This document shows positions 1 through 11,410 of a stretch of DNA of 64,000 nucleotides, piece by piece. The DNA comes from Acanthacorydalis orientalis (Eukaryota > Arthropoda > Insecta > Megaloptera > Corydalidae). The notes beneath the pieces were generated by a model, which did not search any database, was not told the DNA's origin, and was given only the letters and a program-made list of their open reading frames with translations. The position numbers and the translations under genes were made by a program. The stretch spans positions 11,550,000 to 11,613,999 of the forward strand of contig CM068316.1 in NCBI GenBank assembly GCA_034766995.1, given 5' to 3'. Positions within the stretch are counted from its first letter, which is position 1, and the number at the start of each line of letters is the position of its first letter.

Positions 1-45
1 AATTTTTTTTGTTCACTTTCCTAAATTTTGTTATTTTATTAAATA

Positions 46-300
46 ACTAGTATGTAACCCGTCAGAATTGACAAGATTTTAGAAGAAAAAACTATTTAAT
101 GGTTTTTACAACATAATATATTTTAAAAAATAAAAAAATACCTAAGAACGAAACTTAATGAATTAAACTTGAAACGTATGAGCTAATCTCATAAATGTTT
201 TCTCATCACCATGGACTTGAACAAAGTGACGAGAAAAGCGTGTTTTTATTATATAGAATGTTATTCTCTACTTATATTTCTATAAATTTTATTTCAACAA
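46..300. repeat. Dispersed repeat R1, copy 1
   Basis: Shares ordered blocks with 38449-38744: a start like ctagtatgtaac, then cgtcagaattgac, then gaacgaaacttaatgaatta, then aaagtgac. The two copies differ by small insertions. There is no coding potential and no terminal inverted repeat was recognised. Its left boundary is inside the window, near position 46. Confidence 0.6.
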
Positions 301-1428
301 TTTAAAATAACTATCGGAACACATTCACCCTTTATGGCAATATAACCTGTTCTATCTCAATACTTAGCGTGTATATTATATTTCTCTAATATTATTGATA
401 ATAGTAGAGAACTTATTAAAATATACCTAGTATTTATCGTATAACTCTGATTAAAAGTATTGAAACAAGTGCAAGAAGATAAGCATTCTGGAAAGGTTAT
501 TTCTTCTATCAAAAGTACAAGTCAACAAAATTTAAAAATGTTCTTCAAATAGCACATTAATAAAGATAATTTAATGATCGATATGAGTTTTAATTAAAGA
601 ATATAAGTACAAAATTGTCATTAATAAAAGAAATAACTGAAAATATATTACTCCTATTCAAAAATTGACTTGAGAAGAAATAAATTACTTTCGGAATAGA
701 AATTATAAACAATTTTGTTAATAAGTAAAATATTTATTGATGATATACTGTGAACTTAAATAAATGTAAATGATTTTTTTTAAAATGTGATTGTTAAAGA
801 ATCGAAGTAATCGAAAAAAATTAAATGATAAAAACATTCAGAAAACTACCGATGAAAACAAAATAGATCAAATTCAATTAGTGGAGCATGTCTGTAAAAT
901 AAATGAACACGTATGTATATATCGACGATCACACATTCGGTCTGATTGAAATTTTGTGACAAATGGAGTACGAATACGGTTGCCGAACTAAGAGATTACA
1001 AAAGTATGAGGGGCGAGTGTGTTACATTGGAGTATGGGTTTCGGTAACATCCTACTTGTGGTATGGGACGAGTCGCGGATCTGGCTCTGAGTGTGATCCA
1101 ACGCCATACAAAATAAATCACGACATCGAGAGGCACTGGTGAAAATTATCGCCGTAGGTGGGCCTCTCCATCACTTTGTTCGATTCTATCTATTCATCGG
1201 TGACAGTGAAAAATCCAACAACTCTATTCGAATGTACCATGATATTGGCAAACACATACACACGAATGCATTTCGTACACGAACGTTTTTCCATGTTTTC
1301 GTTGTACGTGGTTTTGTACAAAATGGATAAATAGAAAAGATGAAAATCCTTTTTCAAGGTTTATCAGGTTTGATCAGATTGATTTAAATGCCTCAAATTT
1401 TATTTTACTTTTCAAATACTAAAATATA

Positions 1429-1431
<3 letters not shown>

Positions 1432-1474
<43 letters not shown>
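1432..1474. repeat. (TA)n microsatellite
   Basis: Uninterrupted TA dinucleotide run of 43 bp in the upstream intron. Confidence 0.97.
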
Positions 1475-1477
<3 letters not shown>

Positions 1478-2809
1478 GTGTGATTTTCTGGGAGATGGTA
1501 AAATTATTGAAAGTCGCTGGGATATTATACCCCAAATAAGTTAAACCAAACTTCAAACTAATTTACATGAACAGTTTAAATGCCAGAAATTTTTTCCATA
1601 TATATGCGGAAAATGCCTGCGATTTTTATGTGTTTTTGCAGTGATGCGGGGAATACTTTCTTTCAAAGTCAATGTTGAAAATATTCTTTCAGAAATTTTT
1701 GCATATTATTTCTAACATATTAGATTGTATTTTTGGTCATGAAATGAGAGATAATGTTTCAAACCCTGCAGAAAGGATATATAATTCTAAAGAAAAAAAT
1801 TGTAAATAAAATGAAAACAGACTTTACGAAGTAATTACTATGTTTATATTCATATTTAATTTATTTTTTTATAATATATAGAAAAATAAAGAATACGATA
1901 TTGATTTGTAATATGATATTGATTTAATATAATATGATATTGATTTGATAAAAACAAACAGAAAATAGGTCCTTATTGTTGCAGCACAAGCTCAACGACT
2001 AACGCAAATAATACATCAGCCAAACAATCGTCACAGATTTATATGTTACGATGCACTTCTACTACATCTTGCAATGCACCGTTGTTTTCGGTACACTTTG
2101 ACATATAAGACGATATAACTGTACCAGTGCATGAAATTATTTCATTGTCGCAAAGGAAATTATTTTTTCATTTCATTGTAACGAATTTAATACGAACGCG
2201 ATAGTGCTTCTAGCACTTCTAGCATATACATGGAGGAGCGCGATGGTGCTCTTCGGCACTTATATGATTAATATTACATTCTATACGATTCACAAATGAT
2301 AAATAATTTATTGCGGTTATACAGGTTACATATTATTTTTTTTAGTGTTGAAGGACAAAAATGTTATTTATTATAAAAAATATATATTGTTACCTGATTC
2401 CATGTTCGTGTTTCATTTGGAAACAATATTTAAGGTATCGATGATTAATCTAATTTTTAAATTATAAACATTGCACTTTGAAAAAGTGAAGTTTGACATT
2501 AAAAACACGAAAAAATAAAATAGGAAATTGTTAGCAATGTCAATTTAAAACAGTTTTGTTTTTATTTCTGATATAAAAATCTCGTATGGTGAATGATGAA
2601 TTTTTGATAATTTAATATTAGTTTTTATTTGTAGGATATGAAAGTCTTGATAGTACCTAAAATATTACGTGTACAAATTAATTCACTGTTTTTTTTATAT
2701 CGTATAAGTATTATTTCTAAGTAAAGCAATAAATATTTGTTTAAAAAGATATCCTGACTGGAGTCTGTCTTTTCAGATTGTTTGATTGTCTGTGCACTTG
2801 AATATTATA

Positions 2810-2945
2810 GACTGTCTAATAACTACTTGCAGACGGTACACGTTTCGAAACTAGTAGACAGACGTTTACATATCCAAAAGGATTTAAACCATCATGACAA
2901 AGATCGAGAAGATAACAAGTATAAAAATATACAATTATATTAGAT
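2810..2945. repeat. Foldback repeat family M2, partial copy
   Basis: Contains the M2 landmarks cagacggtacacg, gaaactagtag, a gatcgagaag block and tataaaaatatacaattat. These match 39500-39700 and one arm of the complete copy at 55680-55930. An R4 repeat follows directly. Confidence 0.5.
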
Positions 2946-3060
2946 GTATAAATTAATTCAGTGCCTTTTTTTATAGAAAATGAATGTTCACATAAAATTG
3001 GAATACATTTCAATCCTTAAAACATTCCTCATTATTTTGTATAACTTTGGTCCATCGGTT
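2945..3060. repeat. MITE-like repeat R4, partial copy
   Basis: Nearly the same as one end of the 33411-33542 element. It has aattcagtgcctttttttat, then aaaatgaatgtt, then tacatttcaatcctta and ttattttgtataac. It stops just before a mariner transposase relic at 3105-3240, so it may be part of that mariner's remains. Confidence 0.55.
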
Positions 3061-3104
3061 GGGTAACTGACAATTCAGATGATTGAATCGATATGCGTTT
3101 TTTT

Positions 3105-3240
3105 GCATGTTTTATGCGTCACAATTCCTTCTCCAAAAACTGAACAAATCATTTCCACGATTTCGGAAGCGTTTTTTTTTTTCAATTTACATGCATAAAG
3201 TGTGCAATACCTAATGTGCTGCTTTTCGGACGCCATAGTG
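3105..3240 (-). pseudogene. Mariner transposase relic, N-terminal fragment
   Basis: On the minus strand the frame reads MASEKQHIRYCTLYACKLKK and then EMICSVFGEGIVTHKTCKK. This is the N-terminal helix-turn-helix region of a mariner transposase. The rest of the enzyme, with the catalytic D,D34D residues, is absent: the frame continues into unrelated sequence. This is a distinct lineage from the relics at 8317, 44368 and 50171. Confidence 0.75.
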
Positions 3241-4589
3241 TTCGCTACTGTTTTGTGAACATATGCCAAGTGCTTGTCCAAGATATGTAGCATTTTAAAT
3301 ATTGAGATTGGCACTTCAAAATATTTTAATTCTTAAACAGAGTTATATTTGATTCATTTCAAAAGCGCATGATTATTTTTTACTCCTAATATATAAATAT
3401 CCTAATTGAGAACTGAACAGTTCATTTTAATCAAATTAATCCATCCACCTGAAACACTATAGCATATTGTGATTTTGATTAAGTATACAAATATTAATAT
3501 GGCTTAAAAAGCTGTAATAAATGCAAAATGTTAACGTAGATAATTCTCTAGAAGTTTATAAAACGTTTTCCGGTAAAAAGCATTCTATGTGTTGTCAGTT
3601 TGTCTAAAAAAATCCATTGATTTAACTTCTGCCACTACAAATAACGTTTGTGATTAATATATGTTATTATATAACGATACAACTTTTCAGAACAAAAACA
3701 TTTATGCATTTTAATGCCGTCATGCAGAGTTTATGTAACCATGATTACTGCCACTCCATATAGACAATGTCTGCAACATTCATTCAGTGTAATATAAATT
3801 GTATTAGATCAATCCAACAACCGCATTTCATTTTAATAATTAGTTTTCATTAACGCGGAAACACAATGATGAATATTTATAAAATCTACATGTAAATAAT
3901 GATGTATCAACGTCTATGTATAACTTCGTTGGTTTAGTCCGATAAAATATATAGTAGTGCATCATTTGATTAGCGGAGCATTTGTCACGTACAATGATGT
4001 ATCTATTCAACATTTAAATACTGCAAATGCGAAGTGACGTATTTGGATATTTGCCAGACGTAAATTGAAGCCAGATGAGAATTCGCACACATGGTCAAGT
4101 TGATAATTAAATTTTAACTTGGACGCATCGTCCATTCACCACGTAACGTTACGCCAGTAGCAAAGAGTAATCCATTATCGTGACCATTCAAAAAGATTAC
4201 AGTTTTATTAAAAATCTACCAGAAATAACGTACCTTGCGAAACTGTTTATCGAGCACCGGCCTAACGTAAACACATACGTATTCGCACATATATGGCACA
4301 TGAATTTGAATATATATTTACATGTTTACATTTGTGTATGTTTGTAAAAATCGTGACAAACAATCAATAGAAAGAAATATTTATGCGGCGTTTATAAAAA
4401 ATCGTTTTGATTTTTTTGTTTTTTTTTTAATTTTTTTGTTTAGTTTCTCTTAAAAAAAATTACAAAATAATTTAAACAGATACAAAATTGATCATAAAAC
4501 GTACCTAAATTGTGATCTACTTCTCTAATATGATAAGAAAATAATCAGGTTTCAACGTGCATATCATACTTTTATGGCAAAATACACCA

Positions 4590-4860
4590 GACGTCTGGTC
4601 TTCGCACTGGTCAGTTGAAAAGGTTCAATCCTTCTGATCACACGTCGCACGATTGACCCTTCAAAAGTTGAATGAATTGGACTACGAAAAATTTCCTCAT
4701 CCACCATACTCATCAGACATTCTGCAAGCAGATTATCACTTGTTCAAGCATTTCGACAACTTCTTATAGGGTAAGATCTTCAACAACCATGCTGCTGTCG
4801 AAAGTGCATTTCGAGATTTTTAACTCTAGAATTTTACATCACCGGAATAAATAAATTTAT
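4590..4860 (+). pseudogene. Mariner transposase relic, C-terminal fragment (Hsmar1-like)
   Basis: On the plus strand one frame reads KLNELDYEKFPHPPYSSD, then ADYHLFKHFDNFL, a stop, and GKIFNNHAAVESAFRDF. This is the region around the third catalytic aspartate (HPPYSPDL motif, here SSDI) of a cecropia/Hsmar1-type mariner transposase. The ending resembles the family's FYATGINK motif (FYITGINK). Only the last quarter of the gene survives, with stops; no terminal inverted repeat was identified. Confidence 0.75.
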
Positions 4861-5156
4861 AATTAATTAGCAAAAATGTGTTGATTCTAATGGTGCTTAT
4901 TCTGATTCATAAAGTTAATAATTATCTGAAAAAAATGTATATAAATTTGAAAGGCATAAACGGCAATTATTTTTTTACCAAACTAATATTAAATAATGAT
5001 CAATACTTAAATGTATATGAACAGATTTTTTTCAGTTTAGTTAGTTACTTATAAGAAAAAATGTAATCAGCCACTGCAAATTACGTTCAATTTATTTAAA
5101 AATTCGTAATAGTAATGATTAAATCTTTTTTAAATAGAATGTAAACATGTACATTA

Positions 5157-5162
<6 letters not shown>

Positions 5163-5201
<39 letters not shown>
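5163..5201. repeat. (TA)n microsatellite
   Basis: Simple TA run of 39 bp. Confidence 0.95.
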
Positions 5202-5203
<2 letters not shown>

Positions 5204-6579
5204 ATCCATTTACGTGTCTGTAACGACTTACAAATTCTCAAAATAAATACTTATTTTCAAATCAAAATAATTTCAATGACAGTTACAAATTTGACATAGA
5301 GATAGTTAGACTATTTTTGAAAAAAAATCACGATAAATATTTATTTTTATAAAAGTAATTACATGAAAATCGATTTATCTTTTTTATTTATCTGATTTGA
5401 CGAGTATGTAAATAACGTTATTTTAAATAACTTTACATCTTAATCAAAAATATTTTTATTTCGGATGTCTTCGAGATATTTTTTTATTAAAAACGTAATA
5501 ATTTATATTTATTTTTCTTAGATGATTTTTAAAAGATAATTACAGTATACTGATGTATTTTATATAAATAACAGCGAAAATAGTTCATGCTATTTTTTGT
5601 ACATGTATGTTAATTAATATTTTCAGAAGTTAGAAATAGAGTTATTATAAATGTTTGTGACTAAACTGAACAATATTTACATTTTTTATTTAATTAATAA
5701 TTTATTAAATTATTTATTGACTATTTTCGTTAATAGTAAGCATCTTTAAACCTAATAATCTAAATAATTTATTTAAGGAATAATGGAAATACAAACAAAT
5801 AATTATCCCGTTATTAACTTTCAAACCTCTCATAAGTTTCTGGGATTTTTTCCGTATAAAAAATATGTCTTGTTGAAAGCAAGAACTCAATACTAACCTC
5901 AAGTCTTTTTAAGAAATAACTGTAAAGTAAGGATACATAAAAACAGTAAGCAATACAAATAAAAGAAACAAAATATCCAATAAGAATTAAAAATCAGAAA
6001 AACTGGGCATATTTTAATCAATATTTTTTTATCTCGTTTATGATATATTTTTAATACTATTCAATTTCTCATAAATAAAAATGATGTATTTGCAAATTTA
6101 TAGATCGAATAAAAAAGAATGTTTTTCAATTAAAAGTAAACTCGTTATAACCATGAAATTATAAATTCGAGTTCTAGAAATAACATTAATAAATAGCTTC
6201 TATTTTCATTAAAATTGTATATTTTAAAATTGTTCTCTTTTTCTATACTTACCTCCAGTAAAAAATGAATTTAAAAAGGTGAAACTAATTAATAGATCAT
6301 CTCGAAAAGGAAAATGTGCTACTTAAATTGATTTATCTTATAGAATTGTATAATTATTTAAAAAAATGTGTAGTTTCTCATTCCTATGATGTCCATTTAT
6401 ATAACAGTTGTTTTCAATACAGTTCTGATCCTATGGCTAATTTAACTTTCACGGATCAGTTCTTTTTTCAGCCAACACAGTTTTTTTGTTTTCGGTTCAA
6501 GGTGTAGAAAAATCTGTACTGCTCTGAAAGTGATAGCATTGTTAGCAAAAAGCGCATTAGCAACAATCATTTATGATTT

Positions 6580-6655
6580 ATTGAATATTTTATGACCAGC
6601 ATTTTTTTTTGTGGTTTTTGGAATGAATAAAAATTCAATTGTGAATCAGTTGTTC
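6580..6655. repeat. Foldback repeat family M1, fragment
   Basis: Contains gatttattgaatattttatg followed by ttttgtggttttttgg and ttcaattgtgaat. These are the arm landmarks of M1, as at 26390-26500. Only one arm is present. Confidence 0.4.
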
Positions 6656-6867
6656 ATTCCTACAACTAAGTATTTTATATTTACTGTGCTTTATCTCTAA
6701 AAACATCTGGAAAATAACAAAAGCCTAACAAATTAGTGACATGTTTTACTGTAATCGTTTTAGATGTCTGATTTAATTTTAACTCGTTAATAAAATAAAA
6801 TATTTGTAAGCATGTTTATTAAAAATCACTTAAATGTCAATTAATTAAATATATAGTTATATGTATA

Positions 6868-6892
6868 TATATATAGAGAGAGAGAGAGAGAT
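6868..6892. repeat. Compound (TA)n(GA)n microsatellite
   Basis: A short TA run passes directly into a GA run. The same compound occurs at 27346-27372 and 52799-52850. Confidence 0.85.
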
Positions 6893-7040
6893 ATGGTGAA
6901 TACATCTGGCAAAATGTAGTTTGTTAGAACAGGAAACTATTATGAATTCATTCACTGAAGTAACGTTTTAATGATACAAAACAAATTCATTTGACTTTTT
7001 ACGCAATTCACTATCATTTAATTTAAATTAAATTAAAGTA

Positions 7041-7045
<5 letters not shown>

Positions 7046-7108
<63 letters not shown>
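7046..7108. repeat. (TA)n microsatellite
   Basis: TA run of about 63 bp. Confidence 0.97.
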
Positions 7109-7111
<3 letters not shown>

Positions 7112-8270
7112 GCTCTGTGTGCGTTTTGTGTTATGTTCAAACTTTAATTACATTATTATAAAACATCAGTAGCGAATGAACTTCAACATTTGAGATCGAC
7201 ACTAATTCACCATATATTCCCAGAATACATGAAATCTTCTTTTCGCATGTAATCTCAGAGATTTGAGATTCAACTACACCGATACTAAATACACCGCAAT
7301 CGGTAGGGATTTTAAATCCTTTACTGTGTTTATTGTACATTAGTTTTAATCCGGTTTTGGGGCTGACCAACAAACGCTTCGTATGAAATCGGTTCGGTAC
7401 GTTGTCGATCATACAATACACACACACGCGTGTGTGTGTTTGTATGTGTGTATATATATATATAGTATGTTGTCAATGAATTAAACACAAATTCGGTTCA
7501 AAACTGAACAATAGAGTGAGACGTCTAAACAACTAAAACCTGTAATTCTGGATTTATGGATGACATGCAGTAGGGTTAAGTGGTGTAAGTTTTCTAGTAA
7601 CGAATAAATTAAATCCGACTAAAAAAAATATTTTCTGAACAGAAACACCTCTAAATTTTATATCCTACCCAATTCACGAACATTCATCTACCGTATGTTT
7701 ATATTTCGGTGTCTCCGGAGTACACGTTTTCATTTCGCCCAGATCCATGTAAATATCAATCAAGTCGTGTCAGATTCGTACAACTATAACATTTTCTTAC
7801 GTTCAACGATATTTGAATAATATATCAAAAAGAATCTACATATAAAATGTCAACACTTCATATTTCGACGAACTTTTTTTTTGTCACGTCTGTATCCAAA
7901 TTCCCGAACTGGCAAACGTGGCGTGTGTTCACAAATAAAATCAATTCTCGACGGTATGTCAGGAATGTTGTTCTCGTTTTTAACCTTTTTATGCCGTTTT
8001 ATAGTGCAACAAAGTTTACCAGTTTACGATCCATAAAACACATGTATTCTGTCATACTGGTGTCTGCTGGAACTTTAAGAACTAGAAATGTGTCTTGCTG
8101 GAATTTGGTAGAATATTACGTTTATGTGCATACTTAGAAATGGCTTCTCCGACATACATGTATACAGATTTATGCAACAGAGAGAGAAAAAGGGAAAGAA
8201 TATTATTTTATTACTCATATAAACTGGATATAATAAACTTTAGCTGAAGTAAAAGGAAACTTTTCTTAAT

Positions 8271-8277
<7 letters not shown>

Positions 8278-8315
<38 letters not shown>
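8278..8315. repeat. (TA)n microsatellite abutting a mariner
   Basis: TA run that ends exactly where the left inverted repeat of the mariner at 8317 starts. A second run (9578-9600) begins at the other end of the element. Confidence 0.95.
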
Positions 8316-8316
<1 letters not shown>

Positions 8317-8319
<3 letters not shown>

Positions 8320-9578
8320 GGTTCGTGCGAAAATAATTGCAGTTTTTACGTATCAAGAATAAGGGCGCATATAAGTTAAAAATTATATTTATTAATCAAC
8401 ATAAAGACTGTTGACCTGCATATATTTCTCAACGAAAAACAAGTTTGTTTATTCCCTCAAGGTATAATTCTGGAGTCATTAAATTAACGAATTCATCGAA
8501 ACGCTTTAAGCTGATCTTGATTTTTGAAAACCTCTCGTAGGATTTTACTCAATTTTTTTTAAAAAAATGAACACTGTTGGAGACAGGTCCGGAGAATAAG
8601 GTGGGTGAGATAAAGTTTCGTAACCCAGTTCATTTTTTTAAGTCCTTTGTGAGACGTGTGGTCGAGCATTGTTATGAAGAAGAATTAGTTCTCATCGATT
8701 GACCATTGCTGGCCGTAAACGATGGAAATTCCCATGTTTTTTTTCAATTTCCTGAAAATATTTTTCTGCTGTTATTGTTTCACCAGGATTTAAGAAGTTG
8801 TAGTGAATAATGCCGCATGCCGACCACTAAACGGCGACCATTATCTTTTTTTCATAAAGCTTCGGCTTAAGAAACTGTTTTGGTGGTTCTCCTAGGTCTA
8901 GCATGTAATGAACGTTTCCGATTTTTGTAGAGAATCCATTTTTTATCACATGTGACATTGCGATCAAGAAAGAGGCCGTTTTTATCACTAAAAAAAGTGT
9001 AGAGCAGACTTCGTGTCACCGAATTGATTCATGTTCGTTTATTTCATACTGCATCCATGTATCCTGCTTTTTGTTTTTCCAATTACGCGCAAATGTCGAA
9101 CAACTGTTGAATGATCAACATTGAGTTCTTCTGCCACCTATTTACGTGGGTTCGCTTCAATAATAGTTCTTAAATAATTATTGTCTATAGCTGAAGGACG
9201 TTCACGATTCTCTTCATCATTAAGGCTTTTGTTTCCATTACAAAATTTTTGGAACTAGTGTTGAGCTTTATGTTCACTAATTGACTCTTCGCCAAAAACA
9301 AATTTGATATTTCAGGCAATTTCTGATGCTTTACATCCTAATTTATATTCATACAACAAAATCGTACTGATTTGCTTTTTTGTCATGACAAATTTAAGAG
9401 GTTATATCCAACAATACTAAAGAATGAACACAATAAACATAAGCTGAAATCGATAGTGCTAATTTACTTGTTTACAATGATGTGTATCACATGACTATAA
9501 CAAAAGATAACGGTGACTAGAAAAATCTGTGCCAAACTTAAAATGATAGAAACCGCAATTATGTTTGCACCAATCTAA
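8317..9578 (-). mobile_element. Mariner element, full length but degenerate (Hsmar1/cecropia-like)
   Basis: A 1262-bp element with both terminal inverted repeats. The left end begins TTAGGTTCGTGCGAAAATAA. The right end on the opposite strand begins TTAGATTGGTGCAAACATAA. Both inner ends carry a gcagttttt/gcggtttct-type block. The transposase relic is on the minus strand from about 9386 (MTKKQISTILLYEYKLGC) to about 8392 (MQVNSLYVD then stop). In between are recognisable pieces such as LNVDHSTVVRHL and FLDRNVTCDKKWILY, where a catalytic DE(K)W motif is readable. Several in-frame stops and at least one frameshift (995 bp is not a multiple of three) make it inactive. The element sits between two (TA)n arrays, consistent with TA target use. 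Confidence 0.9.
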
Positions 9579-9600
9579 TATATATATATATATATATATA
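9578..9600. repeat. (TA)n microsatellite abutting a mariner
   Basis: Short TA run at the right end of the mariner 8317-9578, followed by catacacgtgtata. Confidence 0.9.
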
Positions 9601-10929
9601 CATACACGTGTATATTAATAAAATACATATGCTCGACTCACTGATAAAGAATCTGAAAATGAATGGCAATCTTTGTCATGCTGGTGTTTCTTTAAAGGAA
9701 ATCTAAGCTTGAATCATTCATTCATCCCATTGTGATTTCACTTTTATAAACATCACAATACATTCTATCAGTATTATACAAAACGCCACGTAATAGTGAA
9801 TCAGATCAAACACGTTTACGGTAATACTATTCAAGTCCTAATTAGGACACGGTAGCATCCCTGCAGCAAATTAATTAATTATCCTTATATGAACTGTAAC
9901 AGTTTTCCAATTATTTCGCCTTCGGCTGTAATCATGTTATCGACATCAAAGTAAATGTTCAAACTTTTATTCATTATCTCAACAAATATGCTCTGTTATT
10001 TAATTAAAGTGTATCATTCTTTGTGATGTTTTTATATGATGTTTATGATTACCGGTAACGTTGCCTGCTAGCTGAAATAGTATTAGTACGTGCGTGGCTA
10101 TCGATTTTATGAAATTGTGAGTTATTTTAAATATTTCATTCTAATTTTATTGTTGTCAATCGTATGGATTTTAATTTATAGATATCAAATATATAATATA
10201 TTATATATTTGACACTTTATGTTTTTTGAAAATGTACATTTATCTATTATTCCATGTTTCCTGATTTGTACATTGCGTATATCCATCTCCAAATTCTTTT
10301 TTATATTTTTTAACAGTTTTTATGAAAGATATCTTTGACAGGCTGTACGTCATTTAATGGAAGTATCAATTTTTTATAACAAAAATTCAAAACCAAATTC
10401 GAGACATGATCCAAATATTAGATTAATAGTTCAAAAAAGTATTGAAGTAATGAAGTAGTATGTTTAAATCTGAACGAAAACAAATCGGAAAGACAAATAT
10501 TTATAAAAATTAAACTTTACATCATTATTCTTTTTTCAATTTAAATATGCAAAAAGTTTGTATTTAGTATGTTCGCAAAATAACACATTTTTTATAAAAT
10601 TAATATATGTTTAACTGTCGGTTTTTATTTTCAAATTGCATGTTAAGATTTATTAATATCTAAGAAAGTTTAATTTTACAGAGAAAGGTTTCAGTTTGTT
10701 TCATTTTTTTTTAAAAAAAAAACGATTTATTAAAATAAAAAAATATTTAATGAAAGAAATAAGGAATAAATTTTTATTTTCAAAATTTGTAACACAATTT
10801 TTAAACATTTACAAGCATTTTTGTTATTCCTTAATCGGTCCGGTGCATTACGCATCTAATACTATTAGCTTGGTAGAAAAAGAATTGTGATTTATGACCT
10901 TCAAATTCACATACATTTTTTTTCATTCA

Positions 10930-11410
10930 AGTGGTTCAGAATTGTTAAGAACTAACGCCTAACTTTTGTGCAAGCTCTCAAATTGTGCGTAGTTCTGATT
11001 CAACTAACGCTTTCAGTTGGTTGTTATGAACTGAAGAAGGACGCTCGTGACCCTCGTCTTCAAGGCTCTTGTCCTCAACACGAAGTTTCTGAAACCATCA
11101 TTGCACCGTACGTTCATTAACAATCCCACACCAAAAGCATCGTTTAGTTTACGACCAGTTTCTACTGCTGTGTCAATCGTTTTGAACTCATACATAAAGT
11201 TGCTGTTATTTACTTCTTTTTAATCTTTAATTCAATAACCCAATTTAAAGCAAAATTAATAATAAAACCAAAATCGATGTTACCAAATACTGACTGAAAA
11301 CACACTTTAAAATGATATTAACATGAACACGATGAAATGACACTTTCATTGGAAAAATTAAGGTTAGAATTTAAAAAACAAAAACCGAAATTATTTTCCT
11401 ATCAGTCTAA
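10930..11410 (-). mobile_element. Mariner relic: transposase N-terminal half and right inverted repeat
   Basis: On the minus strand a frame from 11195 reads MYEFKTIDTAVETGRKLNDA, FGVGLL and then (with drift) a CNDGF..NF segment. This matches the LYEFKLG...NDAFG start of mariner transposases; further fragments resemble the linker to about 10930. The right end at 11410 reads, on the minus strand, TTAGACTGATAGGAAAATAA followed by TTTCGGTTTTTG. That is a diverged copy of the inverted repeat of the 8317 element. The catalytic domain and left end are missing. Confidence 0.75.

Noticed and set aside
7137..8137. Two 96-codon frames, one per strand
   Set aside because: Neither resembles a known protein or a missing exon of the host gene; the region has no transposon signature either.
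10186..10211. Perfect 26-bp palindrome caaatatataatatattata...
   Set aside because: Composed almost only of A and T next to TA-rich DNA, so it is likely by chance.
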